Origin: CF-161 sp035259145
GTDB taxonomy: Bacteria; Chloroflexota; Dormibacteria; Dormibacterales; Dormibacteraceae
DNA: 30,534 nt
Reading direction: 5' to 3'
NCBI GenBank assembly: GCA_035259145.1
Contig: DATFWQ010000142.1
Location: forward strand, 1 to 30,534
The position numbers and the translations under genes were made by a program. The notes under the pieces were generated by a model. That model was not told the origin of the DNA. It saw only the letters and a list, made by a program, of their open reading frames with translations, and ran no database searches. Shown in pieces: positions 1 through 6,914 of this stretch; the stretch's first letter is position 1, and every line of letters begins with the position of its first letter.

Positions 1-315
1 GTTGGCGGTGGCCACCAGGACCAGGGCGGTGAAAGGCGCCGACTCGATCAACCCGTACAGGACCGAGCGCCAGACAGGCTGGTTGAAGCCCAGCAGGTTG
101 AGAAGGAAGAATACGACCGCCAGCAGCGGGAATACGATCGCCGCCTGCACCCCGGCGCTAAGCGACTCCCACCGTCGGAGCAGCTTCGGCGGTTCCTTAG
201 ACGAGGACACGTCCCAAGGATGTGACGGCTCGGCGCGCTTAATCAAGTGCCCACGCCACCAGAGGTCCGGTCGGGCTTTTCGGCCGCACCGCTTGAGCGC
301 CCTTTTGCGCCGCAT
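1..315 (-). CDS. Membrane protein of unknown function, C-terminus beyond window
   Basis: The frame is open from an ATG at 315 to the window edge, giving 105 residues with no stop. The first 60 or so residues are basic and include a tryptophan pair (LWWRGHLIKR), then come two hydrophobic stretches at about residues 60-80 and 88-105 that look like membrane segments. A GTG at 210 is an alternative start, but the part before it reads as ordinary coding sequence, so I prefer 315. No strong Shine-Dalgarno is visible; a weak -10-like TAGACA lies at 338-343 on this strand. I do not recognise the family. The gene is divergent from the nucleotidyltransferase at 598 across a 280-nt gap. Confidence 0.55.
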   Translation of the reverse strand, partial: MRRKRALKRCGRKARPDLWWRGHLIKRAEPSHPWDVSSSKEPPKLLRRWESLSAGVQAAIVFPLLAVVFFLLNLLGFNQPVWRSVLYGLIESAPFTALVLVATAN

Positions 316-482
316 CTCTGCCGGCTGTTCAGAACTTGTCTAGCTTGACGGCCGCATCCCAGGGCATCCCGACCGGCGGGCCGGTAACGTCAAACACGCA
401 GCCAACCACCGGAGGTAAGCGACACCAGTGGGCCCCGGCTCAAGCCTGCCGGTCTCGTAAAAGCGCAATCCTCCCCCTCTCA

Positions 483-513
483 GCGGGGCCGGCGTGCGGC
501 ACGCCGGTCCCGC
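483..513. repeat. 15-bp inverted repeat / hairpin
   Basis: Positions 483-497 pair with 499-513 over 15 bp, with one G-T pair and an almost zero-length loop. No T-run follows on either strand, so it is not a typical intrinsic terminator. It lies between two divergent genes and could be a cruciform, a protein-binding site or part of an RNA. Confidence 0.6.
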
Positions 514-584
514 GCTAACTCTCAAAGGGCGTTTATCAGTCGGATATCCCGACGAGGTTGTCGGCAGAGCCGACTAAACAGCTT

Positions 585-590
585 TACACT
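585..590 (+). promoter_or_regulatory. -10 element TACACT of a likely leaderless transcript
   Basis: TACACT ends 7 nt before the GTG at 598, so transcription should begin at or next to the start codon. No good -35 is seen at normal spacing. Confidence 0.5.
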
Positions 591-597
591 GGGCGGT

Positions 598-1209
598 GTG
601 GCACGTGCGGTGGCATCAGCGCTATTCGGTTCCACGACTTTTCCGCGCCTCCTGTCACAGCTCTGTGCAGCGCCGAATCGGGTTTTCACGTCCGCCGAGC
701 TGGAGTCCGTCGTCGGCGCCAGTCACGACAGCCTCTATCGCGCTCTTCAGCGCGGCGTGGCCGCGGGCCTGGTCAGCCGTGAGCGCATCGGCAAGCAGCA
801 CGTCTATCAGATCGAATCTGATTCGCCGATCTTCGGCGAGATCAAGACCCTGCTCTCGAAGCTGTTCGGGCCCGCGGACGCATTGCGCCGAGCTCTCACC
901 GGTGAGGGTCCGCCTGAGGTGGTGGCGGCCTTCCTATTCGGCTCCGCCGCTCGCGCTCAGGACAACCTCGCAAGCGACCTGGACGTTTTCGTGATCGGCG
1001 AGATCTCGCGCTTCGCCCTGGCCCGTCGGCTTGCGGAGGCTGAGCGGGAGCTGGGCAGGGAAGTCAACGCGGTGGCTTATCCGCGCAGAGACGTCGAGAG
1101 GAGGCTTGCTGAGGGAGACGGCTTTCTGCGCGAGGTCTTCAGCGGTCCCAAGCTGATGCTGCTGGGCGAGGACGCCGACCTACCGGCCGCGTCCGTTGTT
1201 GGAGACTAG
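598..1209 (+). CDS. Winged-helix fused to minimal nucleotidyltransferase (MNT; antitoxin-like)
   Basis: The 203-residue protein has two parts. Residues about 30-72 read as a winged helix-turn-helix (TSAELESVVGASHDSLYRAL, then a wing). Residues about 108-135 hold the minimal nucleotidyltransferase motif: GSAAR at 115-119, then SDLD with aspartates 127 and 129 as probable metal ligands. MNT proteins of this family transfer nucleotides, and in MNT/HEPN pairs they can AMPylate and silence a HEPN ribonuclease. The HEPN-like gene follows at 1214 with a 4-nt gap. The start is GTG, chosen for its closeness to the -10 element and the full HTH. The N-terminal HTH suggests that the protein also represses its own promoter; that is inference. 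Confidence 0.8.
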   Translation: MARAVASALFGSTTFPRLLSQLCAAPNRVFTSAELESVVGASHDSLYRALQRGVAAGLVSRERIGKQHVYQIESDSPIFGEIKTLLSKLFGPADALRRALTGEGPPEVVAAFLFGSAARAQDNLASDLDVFVIGEISRFALARRLAEAERELGREVNAVAYPRRDVERRLAEGDGFLREVFSGPKLMLLGEDADLPAASVVGD

Positions 1210-1213
1210 CGGC

Positions 1214-1759
1214 GTGGACCGAGACGCACTCGAGTTCGCTAGCCAGCTGAGGGAGGTGGCCCGGACCGACCAGGGGCTCAAGCAAGTGGGCGCCAGGGCA
1301 GAGGTGACAGTACAGAAGCTGCAGCTGGCGCGCCGCTGGACGAACCGCGCCGCCACCATCGCCACCATCGCGGACTTCGAAGACGATCCTGACTTCGCCT
1401 TCGCGAGCATGTACCAGGCCTTCCAGGACGCGGCTGACGCCTTGCTTTGCGCACACGGCTGGCGACCTGGTGGAGATCGCGCCCACCAGCGCACGTTTCA
1501 GCTGGCGGCGGCCGGCCTCTTCCCGGTCGACCCGGAGGCGGCAACGCTGCTTCGTGAGAATGAGCGACCGCTTCGCCAGGCCCGCCGCGAGATCGCCTAC
1601 GACCGCACGGACGTCGTCAGCCGGCGCGACCTGCTTGACATCTTCGGCCTGGCGGCGCAGGTGCTGCCGGCGCTGGCCCGCCGTGCGTGCGCCGTGATCG
1701 ACCTCGATCCTGTACCCGCCGAGTTCGAGGAGTGGGCCGTGCCCACGCTGGTGGGTTAA
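1214..1759 (+). CDS. HEPN-domain-like protein, partner of the MNT gene (toxin candidate)
   Basis: This 181-residue, mostly helical protein follows the MNT gene. The GTG at 1214 has GGAG at 1201-1204 upstream and avoids overlap; a TTG at 1196 would overlap the MNT gene. A helical segment ending in an alanine- and leucine-rich stretch (QDAADALLCAHG) is followed by a histidine-containing segment and, at about residues 121-131, RQARREIAYDR. This resembles the R-x-x-R-N-x-A-E-Y variant found where other HEPN ribonucleases have R-x4-6-H. HEPN proteins paired with MNT act as RNases or as the target of AMPylation. The classical histidine is absent at that site, so RNase activity is uncertain. Assignment rests on architecture and neighbourhood. 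Confidence 0.65.
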   Translation: MDRDALEFASQLREVARTDQGLKQVGARAEVTVQKLQLARRWTNRAATIATIADFEDDPDFAFASMYQAFQDAADALLCAHGWRPGGDRAHQRTFQLAAAGLFPVDPEAATLLRENERPLRQARREIAYDRTDVVSRRDLLDIFGLAAQVLPALARRACAVIDLDPVPAEFEEWAVPTLVG

Positions 1760-1777
1760 GCGTTCCCGCAGGCCTCC

Positions 1778-3668
1778 TCAAGTGAGGCTGTGATGTATTC
1801 GGCGCGCGCGCAGCACCTCGGCAACTGACCAGGCCTGGAACGGGCAGCCGGTCGCACCATGAGGTGGATCTCCGTCGGCGGTCTCGGACACGGAGCCCAG
1901 GCCCCACTCCCCAAGGTGCGCTTCGAGCCCGTCCAGCAGGCCGGCGACCGGCAACCCACACTTTTGCGCCGCCTCCAGGTACGGCCCGATCAGCCACGGC
2001 CAGACTGTTCCCTGGTGATACGCCGCGTCTCGCTGGGCGGGGGTGCCTCGGTGCAAGCCAATGTACCCGGGAGCCGAGGGCGCCAGCGAGCGCAGGCCGA
2101 GCGAGGTCAGCAGCGGCGCGCAGGACTCGACCACACTCCGGTCAGCCAGGGGAGCGTGGGGCAGGGAAACCGCCAGCAGCTGGTTCGGTCGCAGCCGCGG
2201 GTCGTCCCCGGTGGGCCCGTCGATGACGTCGAGGCAGTACCCATTCCGCAGGAAGCGCCGCCGGAAGGACCGGGTGGCATGCTCGAGCAGCGGGCCGTAC
2301 CGACCGGCGTCCGCACCGACCAGGCCCGCCAGTGTGGCCACAACCGTCAACCCATTGATCCAGAGCGCGTTGATCTCGACGGCCTTGCCAGCCCGCTGCG
2401 TCATGGGCCGCCCATCCACCCTTGCGTCCATCCAGGTCAACGCCACCCCCTCCGCGCCCTGGGTGATCAGCCCGTCGTCGTCGACGCGGATGCCAAACCG
2501 GGTGCCCTGGAGGTGTCGATCGATCACCTCCCCAAGTCCCGGCAGCAAGCGGGCGGCCAGGTCGCGGTCGCCCGTCCGGTCGAACGTGGCGACCGACCGC
2601 GTGCAGGAACCAGAGGGTGGCGTCAGCAGTGTTGTACTCGGTCGCCCCGGTGTCGGCGGTGTTGGCCAGCATGCCGTCGGAGAGGGTCTCCGCTGAACGC
2701 AGGAGCAGCGCCCGGCCCGCTTCTGCGCGGCCGGTCTCCAGCATCAGGCCCTCGTAAGACGTCATAGTGTCGCGCGACCACTCACCGAACCAGGGATAGC
2801 CGGCGACCACGCCAGGTCCCGCCACGACGTGCAGATCAGCCGCCTGGGCGAGCAGCCGGTCAGTGTCATCGCCGGCCCGTGCGCCTGACGCCACCCCCCG
2901 AGCGCGCGCCCGCGCGGAATCCACCACCTGGCCGGCTGGCGGTGGCCGGCTTTCGAGATCGCCCGCCCAGGCCACAACCTCGTGGGCCTGACCAGGCGCC
3001 AGGTCGACCGCGAAGTCGCCCGCGTGCCACATGTCCTCGTGGTCGGTCAGACCGCGCTCCGCCTCGACTCGATACCGAGCGCCACGGTACCAGCCCCCAG
3101 CCGCGGTGAAGGCTGCGCCGGCCACGCGGTATGCGTGCTCGAAGATGAAGCCGTCGGCGGTCGGGTCCACCGCCGGGCTGGGGCCCGCGAGTCGCTCACC
3201 GTGAACATCGCGCCAGGTACTGATCGCGGACAGCTCCAGGCGCAGCGGCGAAGACGATCGCACGAGCCGGTGGACGACCGCGACTGCCGGGCGGCCATGC
3301 ACCATCGCCACCTGTCTCTCCACCACCACGTCGCCCAGCGACCAGCGCCAGGTTGGCACCCCGTCATCCAGGTGGAAGGACTCGAGCAGGAGGTGGCCTG
3401 TGGGATTTACGACCGAGTTCGCCCACTCGTGGACCGCCAGCTGAACCCGTCGCTCGCCCAGTACCAGCGTGGGGTCCAGGGCGGCCAGACCCAGCTTGCG
3501 TGCTCCGGCTGACGGCCCGGTTGCCACCACCAGCAGGCCGTGGTAACGCCGAGTGCGCAGGCCGGGCATGGTGCCCATCGCATAGCCGCCGAGGCCGTCT
3601 GCCACCAGCCATTCCCGCTGGGCGGCGGCGTCGAGGTCGGCCAGGTCCTGTCGGCCGAAGATGATCAC
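1778..3668 (-). pseudogene. Glycogen debranching enzyme (amylo-alpha-1,6-glucosidase family), frameshifted
   Basis: Two minus-strand frames together encode one complete debranching enzyme of about 629 residues. The start is GTG at 3668, giving MIIFGRQDL, as is usual for the family. The N-terminal part has REWLVADGLGGYAMG; the (alpha/alpha)6 catalytic part has YPWFGEWSRDTM, EYNTADATLWF and, after the break, YHQGTVWPW, all family hallmarks. The frame changes at about 2580-2600: the upstream frame is good to LHAVGRH and the downstream one from RTGDRDLAARLLPG, consistent with one extra base. The enzyme removes alpha-1,6 branches of glycogen. A single indel may be a sequencing or assembly error rather than a real mutation; no other decay is seen. 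It converges on the HEPN gene. A longer start at 4151 would run through ribD and is unlikely. Confidence 0.8.
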
Positions 3669-3790
3669 CTGGAATTCGAGGGGGGCATGAGACCAGAATA
3701 TGCCGACCCTGCGGCCGCAGCGGTCCCTCCCCTTTGCGTCGAGGCCGGGGCCCACCCTCCACACGAAAACAATCCGCAAACTGATTCCAG

Positions 3791-3928
3791 ATGAGCGCAG
3801 AGCGCAGTCGCCTGATTGACGTTCAACGCGGACGGGCTCCGGGCTGGACGGGCCTTGTCGCCTCCCAGATCGTGGAGCGCGGGCGCGAGCTGGACGGCGA
3901 ACAGAGGGGCAGCGTGGGTCACCGCTGA
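3791..3928 (+). CDS. Small ORF (45 aa) overlapping the ribD start
   Basis: An ATG at 3791 opens a 45-codon frame whose TGA shares one base with the ribD ATG (TGATG at 3926-3930). The product is basic and polar, with no motif I recognise and no membrane segment. The stop/start overlap is what translational coupling to ribD would look like, and it fills most of the gap between the divergent debranching enzyme and ribD. No clear Shine-Dalgarno precedes it. It could be a coincidental open frame in GC-rich DNA. Confidence 0.3.
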   Translation: MSAERSRLIDVQRGRAPGWTGLVASQIVERGRELDGEQRGSVGHR

Positions 3929-5007
3929 TGTCACGCCCGATCGAGGTAGCGGCGATGCGGCGGGCGATTGAACTTGCGGCTCGAGCCCTTGGCTGCGTCA
4001 GCCCCAATCCTCCGGTGGGCTGCGTCGTGCTGGACGTTGCAGGCGACGTCGCGGGAGAAGGCTTCACAGCACCCCCCGGAGGGCCGCACGCCGAGGTAGT
4101 CGCACTCCGTGCGGCCCGCCAGCGAGCGCGTGGCGGCACCGCGGTCACCACACTGGAGCCCTGCGACCACTACGGCCGGACGCCGCCCTGCAGCAGAGCC
4201 TTGATAGAGGCTGGTGTGGCCAGGGTCGTGTACGCTCTCGACGACCCCGTGGCCGGCCACGGCGGCGGCGCCGCGACCATGCGCGCCGCCGGAATCGACG
4301 TGGAGGCCGGCCTGCTCGAGCCGGAGGCGGCGCGCGGCAACGAGGCCTGGCTCACGGCGGTGCGTCTTGGCCGGCCCTTCGTCACCTGGAAGTTCGCCGC
4401 CTCGCTGGACGGCCGAGTGGCCGCAAGTGACGGCTCCAGCCGCTGGGTCACCAGCGCCGAGTCCCGAGCTGATGGGCACCGCCTCCGGGCCGAGTGCGAT
4501 GCGGTGATCGTCGGCTCGGGCACGATGCGAATCGACGATCCTCACCTCGCCGTCCGCGACGCCCCGGTTTGCCGTCAGCCGCTCCGGGTCGTCGTGGACA
4601 CAAATGCGCAGACGCCGGTGACGGCGCGCGTTCTCGACGGAGCGGCGCCGACGCTGATCGCCGTTGCTCACGACGCCGACTCCAGCCACCTGGACGGGCG
4701 TGCCGAGGTGGTCAGGCTGCCGCGGGCGGCGGAGGGCCTCCAGCTCAACGCGCTGCTGAGGGTGCTGTATGAGCGAGACGTGCGCTCCGCTCTGGTCGAG
4801 GGTGGTCCGACGCTGTCCGGCTCATTTCTTTCAGCGGGCTTGATAGACCGGGTCGTCGGCTATCTTGCGCCCGTGCTGATCGGCGGCGGCGGAGCGACGG
4901 CGCTGACCGGGCCAGGCGCGCCGACCATCGCTGCGGCCCGGCGATTGCGGCTCGACGAGGTAACCCGGCTCGGACCGGACGTCAGGCTCGTCGCGCGCCC
5001 CCTCTGA
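3928..5007 (+). CDS. ribD: Bifunctional riboflavin biosynthesis protein RibD (deaminase/reductase)
   Basis: The 359-residue length is normal for RibD. The N-terminal cytidine-deaminase-like domain has the zinc site HAE at residues 54-56 and PC-x8-C (PCDHYGRTPPC, cysteines 79 and 88). The C-terminal reductase domain starts near residue 145 with WKFAASLDGRVA, and includes SRWVTS and EGGPTLSGSF. The enzyme deaminates 2,5-diamino-6-ribosylamino-pyrimidinone 5'-phosphate and then reduces the ribose, two early steps of riboflavin synthesis in the cytosol. No other rib genes lie in the window. The ATG at 3928 gives the usual N-terminus (AMRRAIELA). No FMN riboswitch signature was seen upstream. Confidence 0.95.
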   Translation: MSRPIEVAAMRRAIELAARALGCVSPNPPVGCVVLDVAGDVAGEGFTAPPGGPHAEVVALRAARQRARGGTAVTTLEPCDHYGRTPPCSRALIEAGVARVVYALDDPVAGHGGGAATMRAAGIDVEAGLLEPEAARGNEAWLTAVRLGRPFVTWKFAASLDGRVAASDGSSRWVTSAESRADGHRLRAECDAVIVGSGTMRIDDPHLAVRDAPVCRQPLRVVVDTNAQTPVTARVLDGAAPTLIAVAHDADSSHLDGRAEVVRLPRAAEGLQLNALLRVLYERDVRSALVEGGPTLSGSFLSAGLIDRVVGYLAPVLIGGGGATALTGPGAPTIAAARRLRLDEVTRLGPDVRLVARPL

Positions 5008-5047
5008 CCCAGGCGGATTCGCGGCTGCGCCCAGCTCCTCTGACTGA

Positions 5048-5215
5048 TAAGGTCTCCCCATGTGCAGGTACGTCACCTCAGCCGGAGCCTGGCGACAGGC
5101 GCAGTAGGCGGCGTCTGCGCGTCAACACTCAACTGACCGGGAGCCGCCTCTGAGCGAGGCGGCGTTCCGCGTCCGTCCTTTCCTGAGGCGTCCCGACCAC
5201 CCGAAGGAGGACGGC
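5048..5215 (+). promoter_or_regulatory. Structured 5' leader of trpS, possible tryptophan-responsive control
   Basis: A -10-like TAAGGT at 5048-5053 precedes about 160 nt of leader with several clean hairpins: 5087-5100 (GCCTG, GCGA tetraloop, CAGGC), 5099-5104 with 5115-5120, and 5143-5150 with 5156-5163. The GGCGGC in the second loop (5107-5112) is complementary to GCCGCC at 5143-5148, so alternative folds are possible. CCGTCC at 5173-5178 can pair with GGACGG at 5209-5214, which lies between the strong Shine-Dalgarno AAGGAGG (5204-5210) and the ATG at 5216. AGGCGGCGTTCCGCG followed by CGTCC loosely resembles a T-box, but the consensus is not exact. Confidence 0.45.
5060..5107 (+). CDS. Candidate 15-aa leader peptide with one Trp codon
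   Basis: An ATG at 5060 lies 6 nt after the -10-like TAAGGT and opens a 15-codon frame (MCRYVTSAGAWRQAQ) ending in TAG at 5105-5107. Its single TGG, at 5090-5092, falls in the 5087-5100 hairpin, so a ribosome waiting for tryptophanyl-tRNA would alter the downstream folding. This fits attenuation, but one Trp codon is fewer than in classical trp leaders. It may be chance. Confidence 0.25.
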   Translation: MCRYVTSAGAWRQAQ

Positions 5216-6205
5216 ATGAAGACCGCGGTCACCGGCATCAAGCCGACGGGCATCCCACACCTCGGCAACTACCTGGGCATGTACCGCCCGGCGCTCGAGC
5301 TTGCTCAGCACCACCTCGCGTTCTACTTCATCGCGGACTATCACGCCTTGACTGTTGACGCGCCGCCCGAGGTGCGCCGCGAGCTGAGCCGCCAGGTGGC
5401 GGCCACGTCGCTGGCGCTCGGCGTGGACCCGACTCGGGCGGTGATGTATCGCCAGTCGGACCTGCCGGAAGTGTGCGAGCTTGCCTGGATCCTTGCCTGC
5501 GTCACGCCAAAGGGACTGCTCAACCGTGCCCACGCCTACAAGGCCGCCAGGGACGCCAACCTGGCCTCGGGCCATGACGCTGACCTCGGCGTCAACGTCG
5601 GGCTGTTCAACTACCCGGTGCTGATGGCTGCGGATGTCCTGATCCTGAGGGCGAATTCCGTACCGGTCGGGCACGACCAGCAGCAGCACCTCGAGATTCT
5701 CCGAGACGTCGCGGCCGCCTTCAACCGCCGGTATGGCAGGCTCCTGACTCTGCCGCAGGCGGTTATTGATGCTCGAGTGGCGACGATCCCGGGCATCGAT
5801 GGCCGGAAGATGAGCAAGTCCTACGGCAACGTGATCCCGATCTTCGCCGACCCGGCCGAGCTGCGCAGGCTCGTGATGCGAATCAGGACCGACTCGCGCA
5901 CCCCGGCCGAACCGAAAAATCCGGACACCGACCCCGTGTTCTCACTGTACCGGCACCTGGCCGACGCGGACGCAGTCGCCGGACTGCACGGGCGGTACAG
6001 GGCGGGCGGCGTCGGCTACGCCGAGGCCAAGGAGCTGCTGATCGAGGCGCTGGAGGTGGCACTGAGCGAGCCCCGGCGGCGATACGGAGAGGTGCGGCGT
6101 GATCACGCGCTGCTGGAGGCGATTCTGACCGATGGAGCGGCCCGGGCGCGAGAGCGGGCTGCGCCGTTGCTCGGAGCCGTGCGCCACGCCGTCGGGCTGC
6201 CCTAA
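5216..6205 (+). CDS. trpS: Tryptophanyl-tRNA synthetase
   Basis: The 329-residue protein is a class I aminoacyl-tRNA synthetase of normal TrpS length. It starts with the typical GIKPTGIPHLGN, where PHLGN at 14-18 is the HIGH-like motif, and carries KMSKS at 198-202. The middle has the conserved FNYPVLMAADVL and GHDQQQHLE segments. It charges tRNA-Trp in the cytosol. The ATG at 5216 has a perfect AAGGAGG five bases upstream, unusual in this window, where many starts lack a Shine-Dalgarno. No trp biosynthesis gene is nearby; the gene stands alone and converges on the thioredoxin gene. Confidence 0.96.
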   Translation: MKTAVTGIKPTGIPHLGNYLGMYRPALELAQHHLAFYFIADYHALTVDAPPEVRRELSRQVAATSLALGVDPTRAVMYRQSDLPEVCELAWILACVTPKGLLNRAHAYKAARDANLASGHDADLGVNVGLFNYPVLMAADVLILRANSVPVGHDQQQHLEILRDVAAAFNRRYGRLLTLPQAVIDARVATIPGIDGRKMSKSYGNVIPIFADPAELRRLVMRIRTDSRTPAEPKNPDTDPVFSLYRHLADADAVAGLHGRYRAGGVGYAEAKELLIEALEVALSEPRRRYGEVRRDHALLEAILTDGAARARERAAPLLGAVRHAVGLP

Positions 6206-6249
6206 GCAGGCCGCAGTGGCCACCAGCCGGGGGTGTCCACCGGGGTCGA

Positions 6250-6594
6250 TCAGAGCAGGGCTTCGAGCTTCGTCTTGAGGTCGCTCTTGAGGTTCGATCG
6301 GTAGCCGACCGCGCGCTCTGCGGCCTTGCCGTCCTTGAAGATGATCAGGGTCGGGATGGACATGATCCCAAGCCGGCTCGGCACGTCGGGGTTGGCGTCG
6401 ATGTCCATCTTGACGAACTTCATGCGGTTGCCCAGCTCGCTCGCCAGGTCCTCCACAACAGGCGCGATCATGCGGCAGGGGGCACACCAGTTCGCCCAGA
6501 AGTCGACCAGAACCACACCGTCCGCGTTGAGGACCTGGGTCTCAAAGTCCGCGTCCGTGACCGCAGGCAGTGAGCTTGCCATTCGACGTTTCAC
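6250..6594 (-). CDS. trxA: Thioredoxin
   Basis: This small thioredoxin-fold protein of 114 residues has the redox motif WCAPC at 36-40 in the usual context (VDFWANWCAPC), followed by KMDIDANPDV and the cis-proline segment SIPTLIIFKDG. Ala in place of Gly in the CxPC motif occurs in many thioredoxins. It reduces protein disulfides in the cytosol. The GTG start at 6594 overlaps the stop of the FmdB-like gene by 4 nt (GTGA), so the two are translationally coupled; an ATG at 6582 is an alternative. There is no signal peptide. Confidence 0.93.
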   Translation of the reverse strand: MKRRMASSLPAVTDADFETQVLNADGVVLVDFWANWCAPCRMIAPVVEDLASELGNRMKFVKMDIDANPDVPSRLGIMSIPTLIIFKDGKAAERAVGYRSNLKSDLKTKLEALL

Positions 6595-6899
6595 TCCGTG
6601 CTCGGGGCCGCGCTCGCTGCGGTCTTTTCCGAGGAGCTTTCGCTCTTCTTATCGGTAGAGCCCTCGCCGCTGCCAGATTCGCCGGAAGCGCCGGAGCCGT
6701 TCTTCGACCCCGAGCCCGCGCCGCTCTTGTAATCGGTGGTGTAGAACCCGCTGCCCTTGAAGTGGACGCCCACCGGATAGAGCAGCTTCCTCAATGCACC
6801 GCTGCACTCTGGGCAAACCCGCAGCGGCTGGTCGGACATGCTCTGGAACACCTCCAGCTCGTGGCCGCACTGGGTGCAACGGTATCCGTAGATTGGCAT
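6591..6899 (-). CDS. FmdB-family zinc ribbon protein
   Basis: The first 40 residues are the FmdB/CxxC_CxxC_SSSS zinc ribbon: MPIYGYRC, with cysteine pairs 8/11 and 29/32 likely to bind one Zn2+. The rest (about residue 60 onward) is a low-complexity tail rich in Gly, Ser, Glu and Lys, typical of the family and probably disordered. The family was named from formamidase operons, but its members are widespread regulatory-type proteins without a firm function. It lies 15 nt downstream of the DUF1015 gene and overlaps the thioredoxin gene, so all three are probably one transcript. Confidence 0.88.
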   Translation of the reverse strand: MPIYGYRCTQCGHELEVFQSMSDQPLRVCPECSGALRKLLYPVGVHFKGSGFYTTDYKSGAGSGSKNGSGASGESGSGEGSTDKKSESSSEKTAASAAPSTE

Positions 6900-6914
6900 C
6901 TCTATCCTCGGTCT

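Larger units (their letters stand above)
316..597. other. Gene-free, structured intergenic region
   Basis: I see no convincing gene here. The short open frames on both strands have no recognisable content. The main feature is a long GC-rich inverted repeat at 483-513. I compared both strands by eye with common riboswitch cores (TPP, cobalamin, c-di-GMP, glycine, FMN) and found no adequate match. Confidence 0.5.

Noticed and set aside
340..525. Minus-strand 61-codon frame in the left gap
   Set aside because: No recognisable content, and it includes the long inverted repeat; it is probably not coding.
345..540. Possible riboswitch in the left gap
   Set aside because: Isolated short matches (such as CTGAGA) were found, but the conserved core of no known class could be assembled on either strand.
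3669..4151. N-terminal extension of the debranching enzyme up to an upstream start at 4151
   Set aside because: It runs antisense through ribD, has no family similarity, and the GTG at 3668 gives the standard N-terminus.
5143..5195. Definite T-box call for trpS
   Set aside because: The AGGCGGCGTTCCGCG...CGTCC segment only loosely matches the T-box consensus, and I could not delimit a stem I with a specifier loop, so it is kept as a hypothesis.
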